Assembly (NCBI RefSeq): GCF_026967575.1
Contig: NZ_CP114054.1
Span: 2,604,001 to 2,668,000, forward strand
Origin: Aurantiacibacter sp. MUD11
Lineage (GTDB): Bacteria > Pseudomonadota > Alphaproteobacteria > Sphingomonadales > Sphingomonadaceae
Direction of reading: 5' to 3'
Length of the DNA: 64,000 nt
This document shows positions 8,952 to 17,546 of the stretch, in pieces. The position numbers and the translations under genes are program-made. The first letter of the stretch is position 1. Each line of letters starts with the position of its first letter. The notes beneath the pieces were generated by a model that was not told the DNA's origin, made no database searches, and worked only from the letters and a program-made list of their open reading frames with translations.

Positions 8952-9938
8952 ATGCCGCCAGCCGACTTTGTTTATGACGTGGCGGCCGATGCCGCGGGTC
9001 TGCCGCTGGGCGTGTCGATCTTCGCCGACGATGCGGACGTGCGCGCCATTTTGCAGGAAGACGTTGTCGCCGCGGGCTTCACCACGCGCGAATGCGGCAC
9101 GATCGACGCGCTGCTGGCTGGCGACGCCAAGGTGCTCGGCGATCTCGTGCTGATCGACTGCCCCATGCCCGATGCCTCTTCCATGGCCGCGCTCTCGCGG
9201 CTGGACAGCCGGTCAGCGAAATCGGGTGCCCGGATCATCGTCTCCACTTCGGTGGACGGGCTGGACGACGTTTTCGCCGCCTGCGCCGAATCGCGCGCGC
9301 AGATCCTGGTCGACCCGACCCGCGCGGACCGGGTGATCGCCATCGGCCGGATGCTGGCGGAGGTGCCCAACCTGCGCCTGCGCGAACTGTCGGAGACGGA
9401 CCGGCTGGCGCTGCTGCGGCTCACCGAGCAGGTCAGCAAGATTGCCGAGCGGCTCGAGACCATCGACCGGCGCGGCTGGGGCAAGGAGGCGGAGAGCACC
9501 GGCTCCAGCGCCTTCCGCTTCGAGACGCCGGTGGATACTTATTGCGCGCCGGGGCAGGAACGCCAGCCGCAGCGCAAGACCAGGGCGCCGCTGCCCAGCG
9601 CGCGGCTGGTGCGCAAGATCATTGCCGCCCGCAAGGCGCGCGCGCGGTTTCTCGATTCCGAGCTCTTCGCCGATCCCGCATGGGACATGCTGCTGGACCT
9701 GACGGCCGCGCGCGTCGAGCACGCGCGGGTATCGGTCACCTCGCTGTGCATCGCCTCGGGCGTGCCGCCCACCACTGCGCTGCGCTGGATCGGCCAGATG
9801 ACCGATGCCGGCCTGTTCGAACGGGTGGAGGATGATACCGACCGCCGCCGTGCGTTCATCCGGCTGTCGGACAAGGCGGCCGACGCCATGGCGCGCTACT
9901 TCGCCGAACTGGGACAGGACGCGGCCGTGCTGGCCTAG
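8952..9938 (+). CDS. Receiver-like / coiled-coil / MarR-type winged-helix protein
   Basis: A 328-residue protein with three parts. Residues about 18-140 resemble a receiver fold: LVLIDCPMPD places an Asp where the phospho-acceptor would be, but the conserved Lys is replaced (ILVDPTRAD). Residues about 145-175 are a short predicted coiled coil (LALLRLTEQVSKIAERLETID). Residues about 210-325 are a MarR-like winged helix (ARVSVTSLCIASGVPPTTALRWI, then a wing DDTDRRRAFIRLSD). It is probably a transcription regulator. Its stop shares CTAG with the convergent asparaginase gene. Target genes are unknown. Confidence 0.7.
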   Translation: MPPADFVYDVAADAAGLPLGVSIFADDADVRAILQEDVVAAGFTTRECGTIDALLAGDAKVLGDLVLIDCPMPDASSMAALSRLDSRSAKSGARIIVSTSVDGLDDVFAACAESRAQILVDPTRADRVIAIGRMLAEVPNLRLRELSETDRLALLRLTEQVSKIAERLETIDRRGWGKEAESTGSSAFRFETPVDTYCAPGQERQPQRKTRAPLPSARLVRKIIAARKARARFLDSELFADPAWDMLLDLTAARVEHARVSVTSLCIASGVPPTTALRWIGQMTDAGLFERVEDDTDRRRAFIRLSDKAADAMARYFAELGQDAAVLA

Positions 9939-10915
9939 CGCCGGTTGAAGGCCTGCTGCACCAGCTGCGGCTCGGTGATGCCGTTGGCGATCAGGACCTG
10001 CAACAGGATACGCGCCTTCGCCGGGCCAAGCGCACGGGCGGCGACGAAGCCGTTGCTGTCGTCGGCGGGTTCGCGGTCGACCAGCCCCTCGTCGACGCGG
10101 GTGGCGCGAACCACGACGATCCCGGCCGCTGCCGCATCGGCCAGTGCTGCGCGCACGGCGTCGGGCGCATTGCCTTCGCCAAGGCCCGCCAGCACGATGC
10201 CTTTCGCGCCTGCCTCCACCAGCCGGGTAACGCTGTCCGCACCTTGCCCGGCATAGGCGTGCAGGATGGGGACTTCGGAGAATTCGGTCGGGAAGGCGTA
10301 GCGGGCTGCTTCTCCCAGGCGCCACGGCGGTTGCAGCCAGTCGAGCGACGCCGGTGTCGCCAGCGCCACCGCACCGCGCGGGAAGCCTTCGAAGGCATTG
10401 GAGCCGCTGGTGCGGGCCTTGCGCGCATCGCGGGCAGCCAGCACCTGGTCCCCCATCACCAGCAGCACGCCGCGCCCGCCTGCATCGGGATCGGCTGCCA
10501 CCTGCACGGCATTGGCGAAATTGCGCAGCCCGTCGCTGCCTACCGCATCGGCAGGACGCATCGCGCCAACCAGCACGACCGGCTTGGCGGTCGGCAGCGT
10601 CAGGTCGAGCAGGAAGGCGGTTTCCTCCGCCGTGTCGGTGCCGTGGGTGATGATGATCCCGTCGCACCGCGGATCGGCGATGGCCGCGTCGATACCCGAG
10701 TGGAGTTCGCGCCAGATTTCCGGCCCGATATTGGCCGAATCGATGTTCGCTACCTGCCGCCCGGTCAGCCGCGCGGGCAAGCCTAGCTCGGCGAAAGAGG
10801 CCAGGAAATCGGCAATGTCGATCTGGCCGGGGCGGTAGTCGCGCCGCGTGGCGGAACCGGCCTGTCCGGCAATGGTGCCGCCGGTCGCCAGCACAAGGAT
10901 GGAAGCATCGCGCAT
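9935..10915 (-). CDS. L-asparaginase, type II-like fold, probably cytoplasmic
   Basis: A 326-residue hydrolase of asparagine to aspartate and ammonia. It has the two threonine motifs of the family: TGGTIAG with Thr14, and THGTDTAEE near residue 95. Also present is MRPADAVGSDG, which lines the active site. The Lys of the catalytic triad is probably in ARKARTSGSNAFEG. There is no signal peptide, unlike the secreted type II enzymes. It ends on a CTAG shared with the convergent regulator gene. It starts about 100 bases from tRNA-Val, on the opposite strand. Confidence 0.9.
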   Translation of the reverse strand: MRDASILVLATGGTIAGQAGSATRRDYRPGQIDIADFLASFAELGLPARLTGRQVANIDSANIGPEIWRELHSGIDAAIADPRCDGIIITHGTDTAEETAFLLDLTLPTAKPVVLVGAMRPADAVGSDGLRNFANAVQVAADPDAGGRGVLLVMGDQVLAARDARKARTSGSNAFEGFPRGAVALATPASLDWLQPPWRLGEAARYAFPTEFSEVPILHAYAGQGADSVTRLVEAGAKGIVLAGLGEGNAPDAVRAALADAAAAGIVVVRATRVDEGLVDREPADDSNGFVAARALGPAKARILLQVLIANGITEPQLVQQAFNRR

Positions 10916-11014
10916 GCCAGCGCCCTAGCGCGGAGCAAGGAACTTGCCCAGCCGCGTAAATGGGCCTTTCCCGCCGCGCAGCTTTGGGTTAGGGGGCGCG
11001 CGGACCGCAAGGAT

Positions 11015-11090
11015 GGGCGATTAGCTCAGTTGGTAGAGCATCTCGTTTACACCGAGAGGGTCGGCAGTTCGAGCCTGTCATCGCCCACCA
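11015..11090 (+). tRNA. tRNA-Val (anticodon TAC)
   Basis: A 76-base cloverleaf. The acceptor stem is GGGCGAT with ATCGCCC, the D stem is GCTC/GAGC, and the anticodon stem is TCTCG/CGAGA. The loop TTTACAC gives anticodon TAC (valine). The T stem is GGCAG/CTGTC with loop TTCGAGC. The discriminator is A (11087), and CCA is encoded (11088-11090). It stands alone between two minus-strand genes. No clear promoter or terminator was found. Confidence 0.97.
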
Positions 11091-11126
11091 TCCCTTTCCC
11101 GTGAAAACCAGTCGTGGCGCCGGAGC

Positions 11127-11714
11127 CTAGCCTTCCGCGAGCGCTTCCTCGATGGCGGCGCGGGCTTCCTCGCTGCCCCAGTCGTATGCACCGATGACGC
11201 GCCACAGCTCCTTGCCCTCGGCATCGTAGAGCACGGTCAGCGGCAGCACCGGGCCGCCGCCGAAGGAGAAGGCGAGGTCGTTCTGTTCGTCCAGCCAGCG
11301 CGGCAGGTTGGGCAGGTCGCGCGCGGCGAAGAAGGGTTCCACCACCTCGGCCCCGCGCAGGTCCTCGCTGACGGTTACCACGCGCACGCGGCCCGCCAGG
11401 TCGACGGCCAGCTCGTCGAGCAGGGGCATTTCCACCACGCAGGGCGCGCACCAGGTCGCCCACAGGTTCAGCAGCATCGGCTCGCCCACCTCGGCCAGCG
11501 CCAGTTGCGCGCCTGCGGGGTCGGTCACGGTAACTTGCGGAACCTCCTCGCCCACGAAGCTGCGGTCGAGGATGCCGGTGAGTTCGATAGTTGCGCTTTC
11601 TGGCGACAGCGCCGCGTTTTCTTGCACCGCCTCTTCCCCGCCGTTATCGCACGCGGCGAGAAGGCCGGCAGCACAGCAGGCCGCAACGGACAGGATCGGG
11701 CGAGTTTTGGCCAC
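11127..11714 (-). CDS. TlpA-like thioredoxin-fold lipoprotein
   Basis: A 195-residue protein starting at GTG 11714, chosen because GGAGGA lies 6-7 bases upstream and the start gives a lipoprotein signal (LLAAC, Cys22). A longer reading frame to 11990 only shadows argH. Residues about 58-195 form a TlpA/ResA thioredoxin fold with the redox motif WCAPC (Cys89, Cys92). It is probably a periplasmic, membrane-anchored thiol-disulfide reductase, for example for cytochrome c or copper-site maturation; the exact client is not indicated. Its start is only 34 bases from argH, which is divergent. Confidence 0.88.
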   Translation of the reverse strand: MAKTRPILSVAACCAAGLLAACDNGGEEAVQENAALSPESATIELTGILDRSFVGEEVPQVTVTDPAGAQLALAEVGEPMLLNLWATWCAPCVVEMPLLDELAVDLAGRVRVVTVSEDLRGAEVVEPFFAARDLPNLPRWLDEQNDLAFSFGGGPVLPLTVLYDAEGKELWRVIGAYDWGSEEARAAIEEALAEG

Positions 11715-11748
11715 GGACAATTCCTCCAAAGCCCAGCAGGGCAACAAG

Positions 11749-13125
11749 ATGTGGGGCGGGCGCTTTGCCGAGGGCCCCTCTGCCATAATGCGCGAGATCA
11801 ATGCCAGTATCCCGTTCGACAAGGCGCTATGGCGGCAGGATATTGCCGCAAGCAAGGCCCATGTCGCAATGCTGGCTGCCTGCGATATCGTTTCGGACGA
11901 TGATGCTGAGACCATCATCGAGGGGCTGGAGAAGGTCGCCGCCGAATACGAAGCCGACGGCGTGCCGGAGGACTGGGACCTCGAAGACATTCACATGACC
12001 ACCGAGGCGCGGCTGGCCGAACTGGTCGGCCCGGCGGCGGGTCGCCTGCACACGGCGCGCAGCCGCAACGACCAGGTGGCAACCGACTTCCGCCTATGGG
12101 TGCGCGACGCCATCGACCAGGCGCTGGACGGGCTGGAGGCGCTGCAACGCGCGCTGGTGACGCGGGCGGGCGAACATGCCGATAGCATCATGCCCGGCTT
12201 CACCCACCTGCAGACCGCCCAGCCGGTGACGCTGGGTCACCACCTGATGGCCTATTACGAAATGGCCGCCCGCGATGTTTCGCGCTTTGCCGATGCCCGC
12301 AAGCGGCTCAACCAGTGTCCGCTCGGCAGCGCGGCGCTGGCCGGCACCGGCTTTCCCATCGACCGCGAGATGACCGCGCAGGCGCTGGGCTTTGCCGCGC
12401 CGACGAACAACAGCCTCGATGCCGTGTCCGACCGTGATTTCGCGCTCGACTACCTGCAGGCCGCCGCGCAGTGCAGCCTGCACCTGTCGCGGCTGGCGGA
12501 AGAGTTCGTGATCTGGGCCAGCCAGCCGTTCGGCTTCGTGCGCATGCCCGATACGCTGAGCACCGGCAGTTCGATCATGCCGCAGAAGAAGAACCCCGAC
12601 GCGGCGGAGCTGGTACGCGGCCATGCCGGGCGCATCGTCGGCTGCCTCACCAGCCTGATGGTGACGATGAAGGGCCTGCCGCTCGCCTATTCGAAGGACA
12701 TGCAGGACGACAAGCCGCCGGTGTTCGAAGCCGCCGGCCTGCTCAACCTCTCCATCGCCGCGATGACCGGCATGGTGGAAGGCGCCACCTTCCGTACCGA
12801 GCGCATGCGCGAGGCGGCGGAGCTGGGCTATGCCACCGCCACCGACCTTGCCGACTGGCTGGTGCGCGAGGCGGATATTCCCTTTCGCGAGGCGCACCAC
12901 ATCACCGGCGCCGCGGTGAAGCTGGCGGAAGGCAAGGGCGTGGCGCTGGAAGCGCTGTCGCTGGACGAATTGCAGGCGATCGACGTGCGCATCGACGAGC
13001 GGGTCTATACCGCGCTATCGGTCGAGGCATCGGTCGCCGCGCGCAAGTCGCACGGCGGCACCGCGCCGGACGAGGTGCGCAAACGCGTGGCCGAGGCGCG
13101 CGAGCAGCTGGAGATGGACCAGTGA
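11749..13125 (+). CDS. argH: Argininosuccinate lyase
   Basis: A 458-residue fumarase/aspartase-superfamily enzyme splitting argininosuccinate into arginine and fumarate. It starts MWGGRF, the conserved N-terminus. It carries HTARSRNDQ near residue 105, TVSD-region equivalents, and the family signature [12 protein letters not shown] near residue 280, where the mobile loop serine sits. The ATG at 11749 has a weak ribosome-binding site; TTG 11707 in frame would add 14 residues and is an alternative. The downstream lptM gene starts inside its stop (GTGA). Confidence 0.94.
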   Translation: MWGGRFAEGPSAIMREINASIPFDKALWRQDIAASKAHVAMLAACDIVSDDDAETIIEGLEKVAAEYEADGVPEDWDLEDIHMTTEARLAELVGPAAGRLHTARSRNDQVATDFRLWVRDAIDQALDGLEALQRALVTRAGEHADSIMPGFTHLQTAQPVTLGHHLMAYYEMAARDVSRFADARKRLNQCPLGSAALAGTGFPIDREMTAQALGFAAPTNNSLDAVSDRDFALDYLQAAAQCSLHLSRLAEEFVIWASQPFGFVRMPDTLSTGSSIMPQKKNPDAAELVRGHAGRIVGCLTSLMVTMKGLPLAYSKDMQDDKPPVFEAAGLLNLSIAAMTGMVEGATFRTERMREAAELGYATATDLADWLVREADIPFREAHHITGAAVKLAEGKGVALEALSLDELQAIDVRIDERVYTALSVEASVAARKSHGGTAPDEVRKRVAEAREQLEMDQ

Positions 13126-13364
13126 CCCGTATCGCCGCCATTGCCGTCGCCGCCATGCTGCTTGCCGCCTGCGGCCAGCGCGCGCCGCTGACGCCGCCAC
13201 CGGGCGAAACATTGCCGCCGCCAGCCTATGGCGAGAGCCAATCGCCCACCGCCGAACAACTGCTCGAACTCGATCCGCAAGCCGCGCCAGAGCGTAGCGT
13301 GGAGCTGCGCCGGGAAAGCGAAGAGCGCGAGGACGATCCGTTCGACCTCCCGCCGGAGAATTAA
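13122..13364 (+). CDS. lptM: LptM-like small lipoprotein
   Basis: An 80-residue lipoprotein starting at GTG 13122, overlapping the argH stop. The signal peptide ends in LLAAC (Cys17), followed immediately by GQRAPLTPP, which matches the LptM/YifL signature CGQKGPLYLP. The rest is Pro/Glu-rich and probably disordered. LptM (YifL) helps oxidative maturation of LptD in the outer membrane in Escherichia coli. The argH-lptM-lysA order is widely conserved in proteobacteria, which supports the call despite the longer C-terminus. Confidence 0.85.
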   Translation: MTRIAAIAVAAMLLAACGQRAPLTPPPGETLPPPAYGESQSPTAEQLLELDPQAAPERSVELRRESEEREDDPFDLPPEN

Positions 13365-14630
13365 GTGGACCATTTCCAGCTCAGGAACGGTGAATTGCAC
13401 GCCGAGGACGTGCCCCTGTCGCGCATCGCGGAAGCGGTGGGCACGCCCGTCTATGTCTATTCGCGCGCGACCTTCGAGCGCCATGCCCGCGTCTTTCGCA
13501 AGGCGCTGAGCGGGCTGGAACGCCCGCCGCACATCGCCTTTGCCGTGAAGGCGAATCCCAACCTGGCCGTGCTGAGCCTGCTCAGCCGCGAAGGGCTGGG
13601 GGCCGACGTCGTCTCGGGCGGCGAGATGGCGCGGGCACTGGCTGCAGGCATGCCGGCCAGCGACATCGTCTTCTCGGGCGTCGGCAAGACGCACAAGGAA
13701 CTCGGCGACGCGCTCGATGCGGGCATCGGCCAGTTCAACATCGAATCGGGCGAGGAAGGCCGCGAGCTGGCTGAGATCGCGGCCGCCAAGGGTAAGGTTG
13801 CCCAGTGCGCGCTGCGGGTCAACCCCGATGTCGACGCTGGTACCCATGACAAGATCTCCACCGGGAAGGCGGACAACAAGTTCGGCGTGCCCATCGGCCA
13901 TGCCCCGGCGCTGTTCGCGGAGCTGTCGCAGAAGCCCGGCCTGAACCTGCGCGGCCTTGCCGTGCATATCGGCAGCCAGCTGTCCGACCTCGCCCCGCTG
14001 GAAGCCGCCTTCGCCAAGCTGGGCGCGATGATGACTCAGCTGCGCGCCGAGGGGCACACGATCACCCACATGGACCTCGGGGGCGGCCTGGGCGTGCCTT
14101 ACAAGGCGGGCGAACAACTGCCGTCGCCGGCCGACTATGGCGCCATGGTGGCCCGCGCCACCAAGGGCTGGGACGTCACACTGATGTTCGAACCGGGCCG
14201 AGTCATCGCGGGCAATGCCGGCGTGTTGCTGACCCGCGTGATCCGCGTGAAGCGCGGGCTGAAGCACCCCTTCGTCATCGTCGATGCGGCGATGAACGAC
14301 CTGGCCCGGCCTGCGCTGTATGGTGCCTGGCACGATTTCGACGCAGTTAAGCCCAGCGGGGAAAAAATGGTCGCCAACATCGTCGGCCCGATCTGCGAAA
14401 CCGGCGATACCTTCGCCATGGACCGCGAGATCGATACCCTCATTGCCGGCGACCTTGCCGTGTTCCGCACCGCCGGCGCCTATGGCGCGACCATGGCCTC
14501 CTCCTACAACTCGCGCGGGTTCGTGGCCGAAGTGATGGTCGACGGATCGGACTTCGCCGTGGTGGCAGATCGCATCCCGCCGGGCGACATCGCCGATGCC
14601 GAACGGGTGCCGGACTTCCTCAAGGACTGA
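13365..14630 (+). CDS. lysA: Diaminopimelate decarboxylase
   Basis: A 421-residue PLP enzyme producing lysine from meso-diaminopimelate. It starts at GTG 13365, directly after the lptM stop. The alanine-racemase-like barrel holds the PLP Lys62 (FAVKANPN). The glycine loop is DLGGGLGVPY near 232, and the C-terminal beta domain carries the active-site Cys in GPICETGD near 344. The stop overlaps the next ATG (TGATG). Confidence 0.96.
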   Translation: MDHFQLRNGELHAEDVPLSRIAEAVGTPVYVYSRATFERHARVFRKALSGLERPPHIAFAVKANPNLAVLSLLSREGLGADVVSGGEMARALAAGMPASDIVFSGVGKTHKELGDALDAGIGQFNIESGEEGRELAEIAAAKGKVAQCALRVNPDVDAGTHDKISTGKADNKFGVPIGHAPALFAELSQKPGLNLRGLAVHIGSQLSDLAPLEAAFAKLGAMMTQLRAEGHTITHMDLGGGLGVPYKAGEQLPSPADYGAMVARATKGWDVTLMFEPGRVIAGNAGVLLTRVIRVKRGLKHPFVIVDAAMNDLARPALYGAWHDFDAVKPSGEKMVANIVGPICETGDTFAMDREIDTLIAGDLAVFRTAGAYGATMASSYNSRGFVAEVMVDGSDFAVVADRIPPGDIADAERVPDFLKD

Positions 14631-15409
14631 TGCGCTCGCTGCCGCTCTTCCATCGCATTGCCGGACAGCCGGTGATCGTGCTGGGCGAGGGCGACATGGC
14701 CGAGCCCAAGCGCCGGCTGGTGGAACGCGCCGGGGGGCGCGTGGTCAGCGACATGCAGGAAGGCATCGACGAGGGCGCGCGGCTGGCCTTCATCGCCCAT
14801 GACGATGCCAAGATGTGCGAGGGCGATGCGATTCGCCTGCGCTGCGCCGGGCTGCTGGTGAATGTCGTCGACCGGCCCGACCTGTGCGATTTTACCACCC
14901 CCAGCCTGCTGGAGCGGGACCCGGTGCTGATCGCCGTGGGCACCAGCGGTGCCTCTGCCGGCCTCGCCAAGCAGTTGCGCCTGCGGCTGGAGCAGCTGCT
15001 GCCGGCAGACCTTGGCGCGCTGGCGGAGCGGCTTTCCGCCATGCGCGAGGCGATCAAGGTGCGTTTCCCCGCCATGGCCGAGCGCCGCCGCGCGCTCGAC
15101 GAGGCGTTGGGCGAGGGCGGGCCGCTCAACGTGCTGGCTGAAGGCAGCGCCGGACGAGTCGAGGCATGGATCGACGAGTCCGATACCCCGCCGGCCAGCG
15201 GCATTCACCGCTTCACGATTACCAGCGACGACCCCGAAGAGCTGACCATCAGGCAGGCGCGCCTGCTGGGCAGCGCCGATGCCGTGATTGCCGACGCTGC
15301 GATCCCGGCGACCATCCTCGACCGGGCGCGGGCCGATGCCGCGCGGCTCACCCTGCCGCACGATGGTGACATGCCGAAAGGGCTCGTAGTCGTGCTCGAA
15401 CGCGGCTGA
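14630..15409 (+). CDS. Siroheme synthase (precorrin-2 dehydrogenase / ferrochelatase, Met8/CysG-B type)
   Basis: A 259-residue protein like the N-terminal half of CysG. The NAD-binding region begins VIVLGEGDMAEPKRR near residue 16. VNVVDRPDLCDFTTPSLLERDPVL near 85 contains the aspartate used for dehydrogenation and chelation in the family. No uroporphyrinogen methyltransferase domain is fused. It overlaps lysA by one base. Siroheme serves sulfite or nitrite reductase, but neither is in the window. Confidence 0.88.
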   Translation: MRSLPLFHRIAGQPVIVLGEGDMAEPKRRLVERAGGRVVSDMQEGIDEGARLAFIAHDDAKMCEGDAIRLRCAGLLVNVVDRPDLCDFTTPSLLERDPVLIAVGTSGASAGLAKQLRLRLEQLLPADLGALAERLSAMREAIKVRFPAMAERRRALDEALGEGGPLNVLAEGSAGRVEAWIDESDTPPASGIHRFTITSDDPEELTIRQARLLGSADAVIADAAIPATILDRARADAARLTLPHDGDMPKGLVVVLERG

Positions 15410-15461
15410 GAACGGTCACATTACAGACATTTAACTTAAATCCGCGCCTCCCGCGCCGCAC

Positions 15462-15504
15462 TCTCCCGGACAGCAGCGACACGGTGTTGCTCCACTTCGG
15501 GAGA
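15462..15504 (+). promoter_or_regulatory. Candidate leader hairpin masking the RBS of the 51-residue peptide gene
   Basis: TCTCCCG (15462-15468) is perfectly complementary to CGGGAGA (15498-15504), and the latter is the ribosome-binding site of the peptide gene at 15510. Inside, AGCA (15472-15475) can pair with TGCT (15488-15491) and ACA with TGT. Translation could be switched by opening this structure. Upstream, 15418-15441 is AT-rich with TTAAAT, a possible -10, but no convincing -35 was found. Confidence 0.4.
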
Positions 15505-15509
15505 AAACA

Positions 15510-15665
15510 ATGAAACTGCCCAAAATCGACCTGGCCAGCCTGCCGGACCTCGATACTCTCACCGGGTTCTTCGGTTCCATGCGGACGCCGGGACATGATG
15601 ACACCATCATCGTGATCGCGACCATCGTGTACGAGAGCAACCCGCCCAGCGGCGGGCTCATCTGA
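15510..15665 (+). CDS. 51-residue peptide, possible precursor of a modified peptide
   Basis: A small open reading frame with a good ribosome-binding site (CGGGAGA, 5 bases before ATG). The peptide starts MKLPKIDLASLPDLDTLTG, an acidic and Leu-rich segment resembling a leader. A short Gly/His/Asp linker (FFGSMRTPGHDD) follows, then a very hydrophobic Ile/Val/Thr stretch (TIIVIATIVYE), and it ends SNPPSGGLI. It has no Cys. It is followed after 15 bases by a HEAT-like protein and then, overlapping, by a cupin-like protein. The layout (small peptide plus two unassigned proteins, one with a metal-site-like His cluster) suggests a peptide-tailoring or signalling unit. I do not recognise a named family. 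Confidence 0.7.
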   Translation: MKLPKIDLASLPDLDTLTGFFGSMRTPGHDDTIIVIATIVYESNPPSGGLI

Positions 15666-15680
15666 GCGGGGCCGCGCGCG

Positions 15681-16637
15681 ATGCAGGTCCACCCCGACAT
15701 CGCGGCGTTGCGGAGCGATCGCGCTCCGCAACGCCAGGCCCAGACCGCCATCCTTGCCGCGCGCGATGCGTGGGCCGCGGAAGAGGGCGCGTCCGAACTG
15801 CTGGCGGAGCTGGATGCCTATGGCACCGGCGCCCCGCTGGAGGCCTGCTCGACACTGGAAGCCGTGTTCACCGGACAGGGCGAGGCCGAACGGCTGATGG
15901 GCCTGCTCTCGAAGCATTACTGCAATGCCATTGCCGCCAACCCGATCGGCCACCCGCCGTTTCGCAACGGGTTCGACGGGATGGCCAGCTCCATCCTGCT
16001 GGCCCGGGCGGGCCGTGCCCAGCTGATGCTGCAGGCGCGCGAGCCGGGAGAGATGGCCAATCCCGGTTACATCTTCTCCGATGCCTCCCGCTTCGATGCC
16101 GTGCTGGCCGGGGAAGCCGAGGCACGCATCGTGCGGATCGCTTCCCGGCAAGAGCAAGCCGCCGAATTCGTCGAAGAGCGCGTGCACCTGCGGCCCGGCC
16201 ATCGCATCGCCTTCGACCTTGCTACTGAAGCCCTGATGATCGACCGGGTCACCCGCCGCGTGGTCATCCTGCGGCTGATGCGCACTGCCGCGGACCCGCA
16301 GCCCGGGCGCGAATATTGCGCCGAGACGGGGTGCCTGCTGCACCAGAGCGCAGGCTGCATTGCCACCAGCCGGCAGGAGGCGATCATCGCCTTGCTCGGC
16401 CGGATGGGGCGCGACGATGCCGCGCCGGCCATCGCCCAAGTCGCCATGGCCGACGGCGACAACTCGCTGCGCTGGCAAGCCATGCGTGAAGCGCTGGCGC
16501 TGGACACCGCCACGGGCTTCGCTGCGCTCTATACGGTGGCGCGCCGCAGCGAGGACCCGCTGGCCGGGCAGGCCGGCGCCCTGCGCGCGCAGCTGCTCGA
16601 AACCTATCCCCAACTGGCCCAAGTGGAGGCTGCCTGA
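15681..16637 (+). CDS. HEAT-like repeat protein of the peptide operon, function unknown
   Basis: A 318-residue soluble protein. Residues about 230-312 are regular helical pairs of HEAT type (QEAIIALLGRMGRDDAAPAI, then WQAMREALALD). The first two thirds match no family I can name. They include a conserved-looking patch with His91 (GHPPFRNGFDG) and a Cys cluster near 213-226 (YCAETGCLLHQSAGC). It starts 15 bases after the peptide gene, and its stop overlaps the next start (TGATG), so all three are probably co-transcribed. A scaffold or peptide-binding role is inference. Confidence 0.72.
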   Translation: MQVHPDIAALRSDRAPQRQAQTAILAARDAWAAEEGASELLAELDAYGTGAPLEACSTLEAVFTGQGEAERLMGLLSKHYCNAIAANPIGHPPFRNGFDGMASSILLARAGRAQLMLQAREPGEMANPGYIFSDASRFDAVLAGEAEARIVRIASRQEQAAEFVEERVHLRPGHRIAFDLATEALMIDRVTRRVVILRLMRTAADPQPGREYCAETGCLLHQSAGCIATSRQEAIIALLGRMGRDDAAPAIAQVAMADGDNSLRWQAMREALALDTATGFAALYTVARRSEDPLAGQAGALRAQLLETYPQLAQVEAA

Positions 16638-17536
16638 TGCCCCGCGTCATCGACCATCGCGACGAGACTTCCTGCGAACTTGGCGACTGCCTTGCCGCTC
16701 TCGAGGCGGAAGGATTCCGACCCTACGAGGAAGAAAGCCTGCTGCACGCGGCCGCCTGGTTGCGGCGACTGGGGAACAACCGGCAATTCCTGGGCGACAT
16801 CATGCTGGAGGAGCTGAAGCAGGGCGTGAAGGCCGCCGAAGAGGCGAGCAGCTATGGCCCGCAGGTGGTGATGCTGTGCGAGCTTGGCCGCGAATACTTC
16901 ATACGCGCCAATTTCTGGCCGAGCGCCGACGAGCACATGTTCCGGGCCAGCGGATCGTCCGCCTTCAGCTACGAACTGCCGCACGATCACAACTTCGATT
17001 TCCTGACCGTCGGCTATTTCGGCCCCGGCTATGCCAGCGACTATTATGAGTACGACTACGACAAGGTCGCTGGCGGGATCGGCGAGAGGGCGGGCTTGCG
17101 GTTCATCGAGCGCAGCACGCTCGATCCCGGCAAGTTGATGCATTACCGCGCTCACCGCGACGTGCATTCGCAACTGCCGCCGGAAAGCCTCTCCGTCTCG
17201 CTCAACATCATGCATGCAGGCGGGGCGCAGGGCTGGCTCGACCAGTACAAGTTCGACGTCGACAAGGACGAGATCAGCGGCGTGATCAGCCCGGGAGGGA
17301 GCGAGATATTCCTGCGCGTAGCCGTGGGGCTGGGGGGCGCAGAGGCGCGCGACCTGGCGCACAATTTCGCCGCCTCGCATCCCAGCGACCGGATGCGGCT
17401 GGTGGCGCTGGAGGCGCAGGCGGGTGTGCTCGACGAAGGGGGCCGCGACGATTTGTGGCGCAGGGCGGAAGGATCGGGCAGCAGGCTGGTGGAGATGGAG
17501 GCCACGCGGCGGCGGCGCGAACTGGCGCCCGCTTAG
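16637..17536 (+). CDS. Cupin-like putative metal oxygenase of the peptide operon
   Basis: A 299-residue protein. Residues about 112-230 look like a cupin barrel. PHDHNFDF (His116, His118) resembles cupin motif 1, and DPGKLMHYRAHRDVH (His169, His173, His177) resembles motif 2 with its PG turn. N190 and H193 follow in SLNIMH. Helical segments at about 233-262 (AEARDLAHNFAASHPSDRMRL) look HEAT-like. The His pattern suggests a mononuclear iron or other metal centre acting on the neighbouring peptide or on a small molecule, which is inference. It ends 10 bases from the convergent ruvX gene. Confidence 0.68.
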   Translation: MPRVIDHRDETSCELGDCLAALEAEGFRPYEEESLLHAAAWLRRLGNNRQFLGDIMLEELKQGVKAAEEASSYGPQVVMLCELGREYFIRANFWPSADEHMFRASGSSAFSYELPHDHNFDFLTVGYFGPGYASDYYEYDYDKVAGGIGERAGLRFIERSTLDPGKLMHYRAHRDVHSQLPPESLSVSLNIMHAGGAQGWLDQYKFDVDKDEISGVISPGGSEIFLRVAVGLGGAEARDLAHNFAASHPSDRMRLVALEAQAGVLDEGGRDDLWRRAEGSGSRLVEMEATRRRRELAPA

Positions 17537-17546
17537 ACGAATTGGC

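Noticed and set aside
16637..17536. Cupin-like gene as a transposase
   Set aside because: No DDE, HUH or helix-turn-helix features and no terminal repeats nearby; a His cluster of cupin type fits better.
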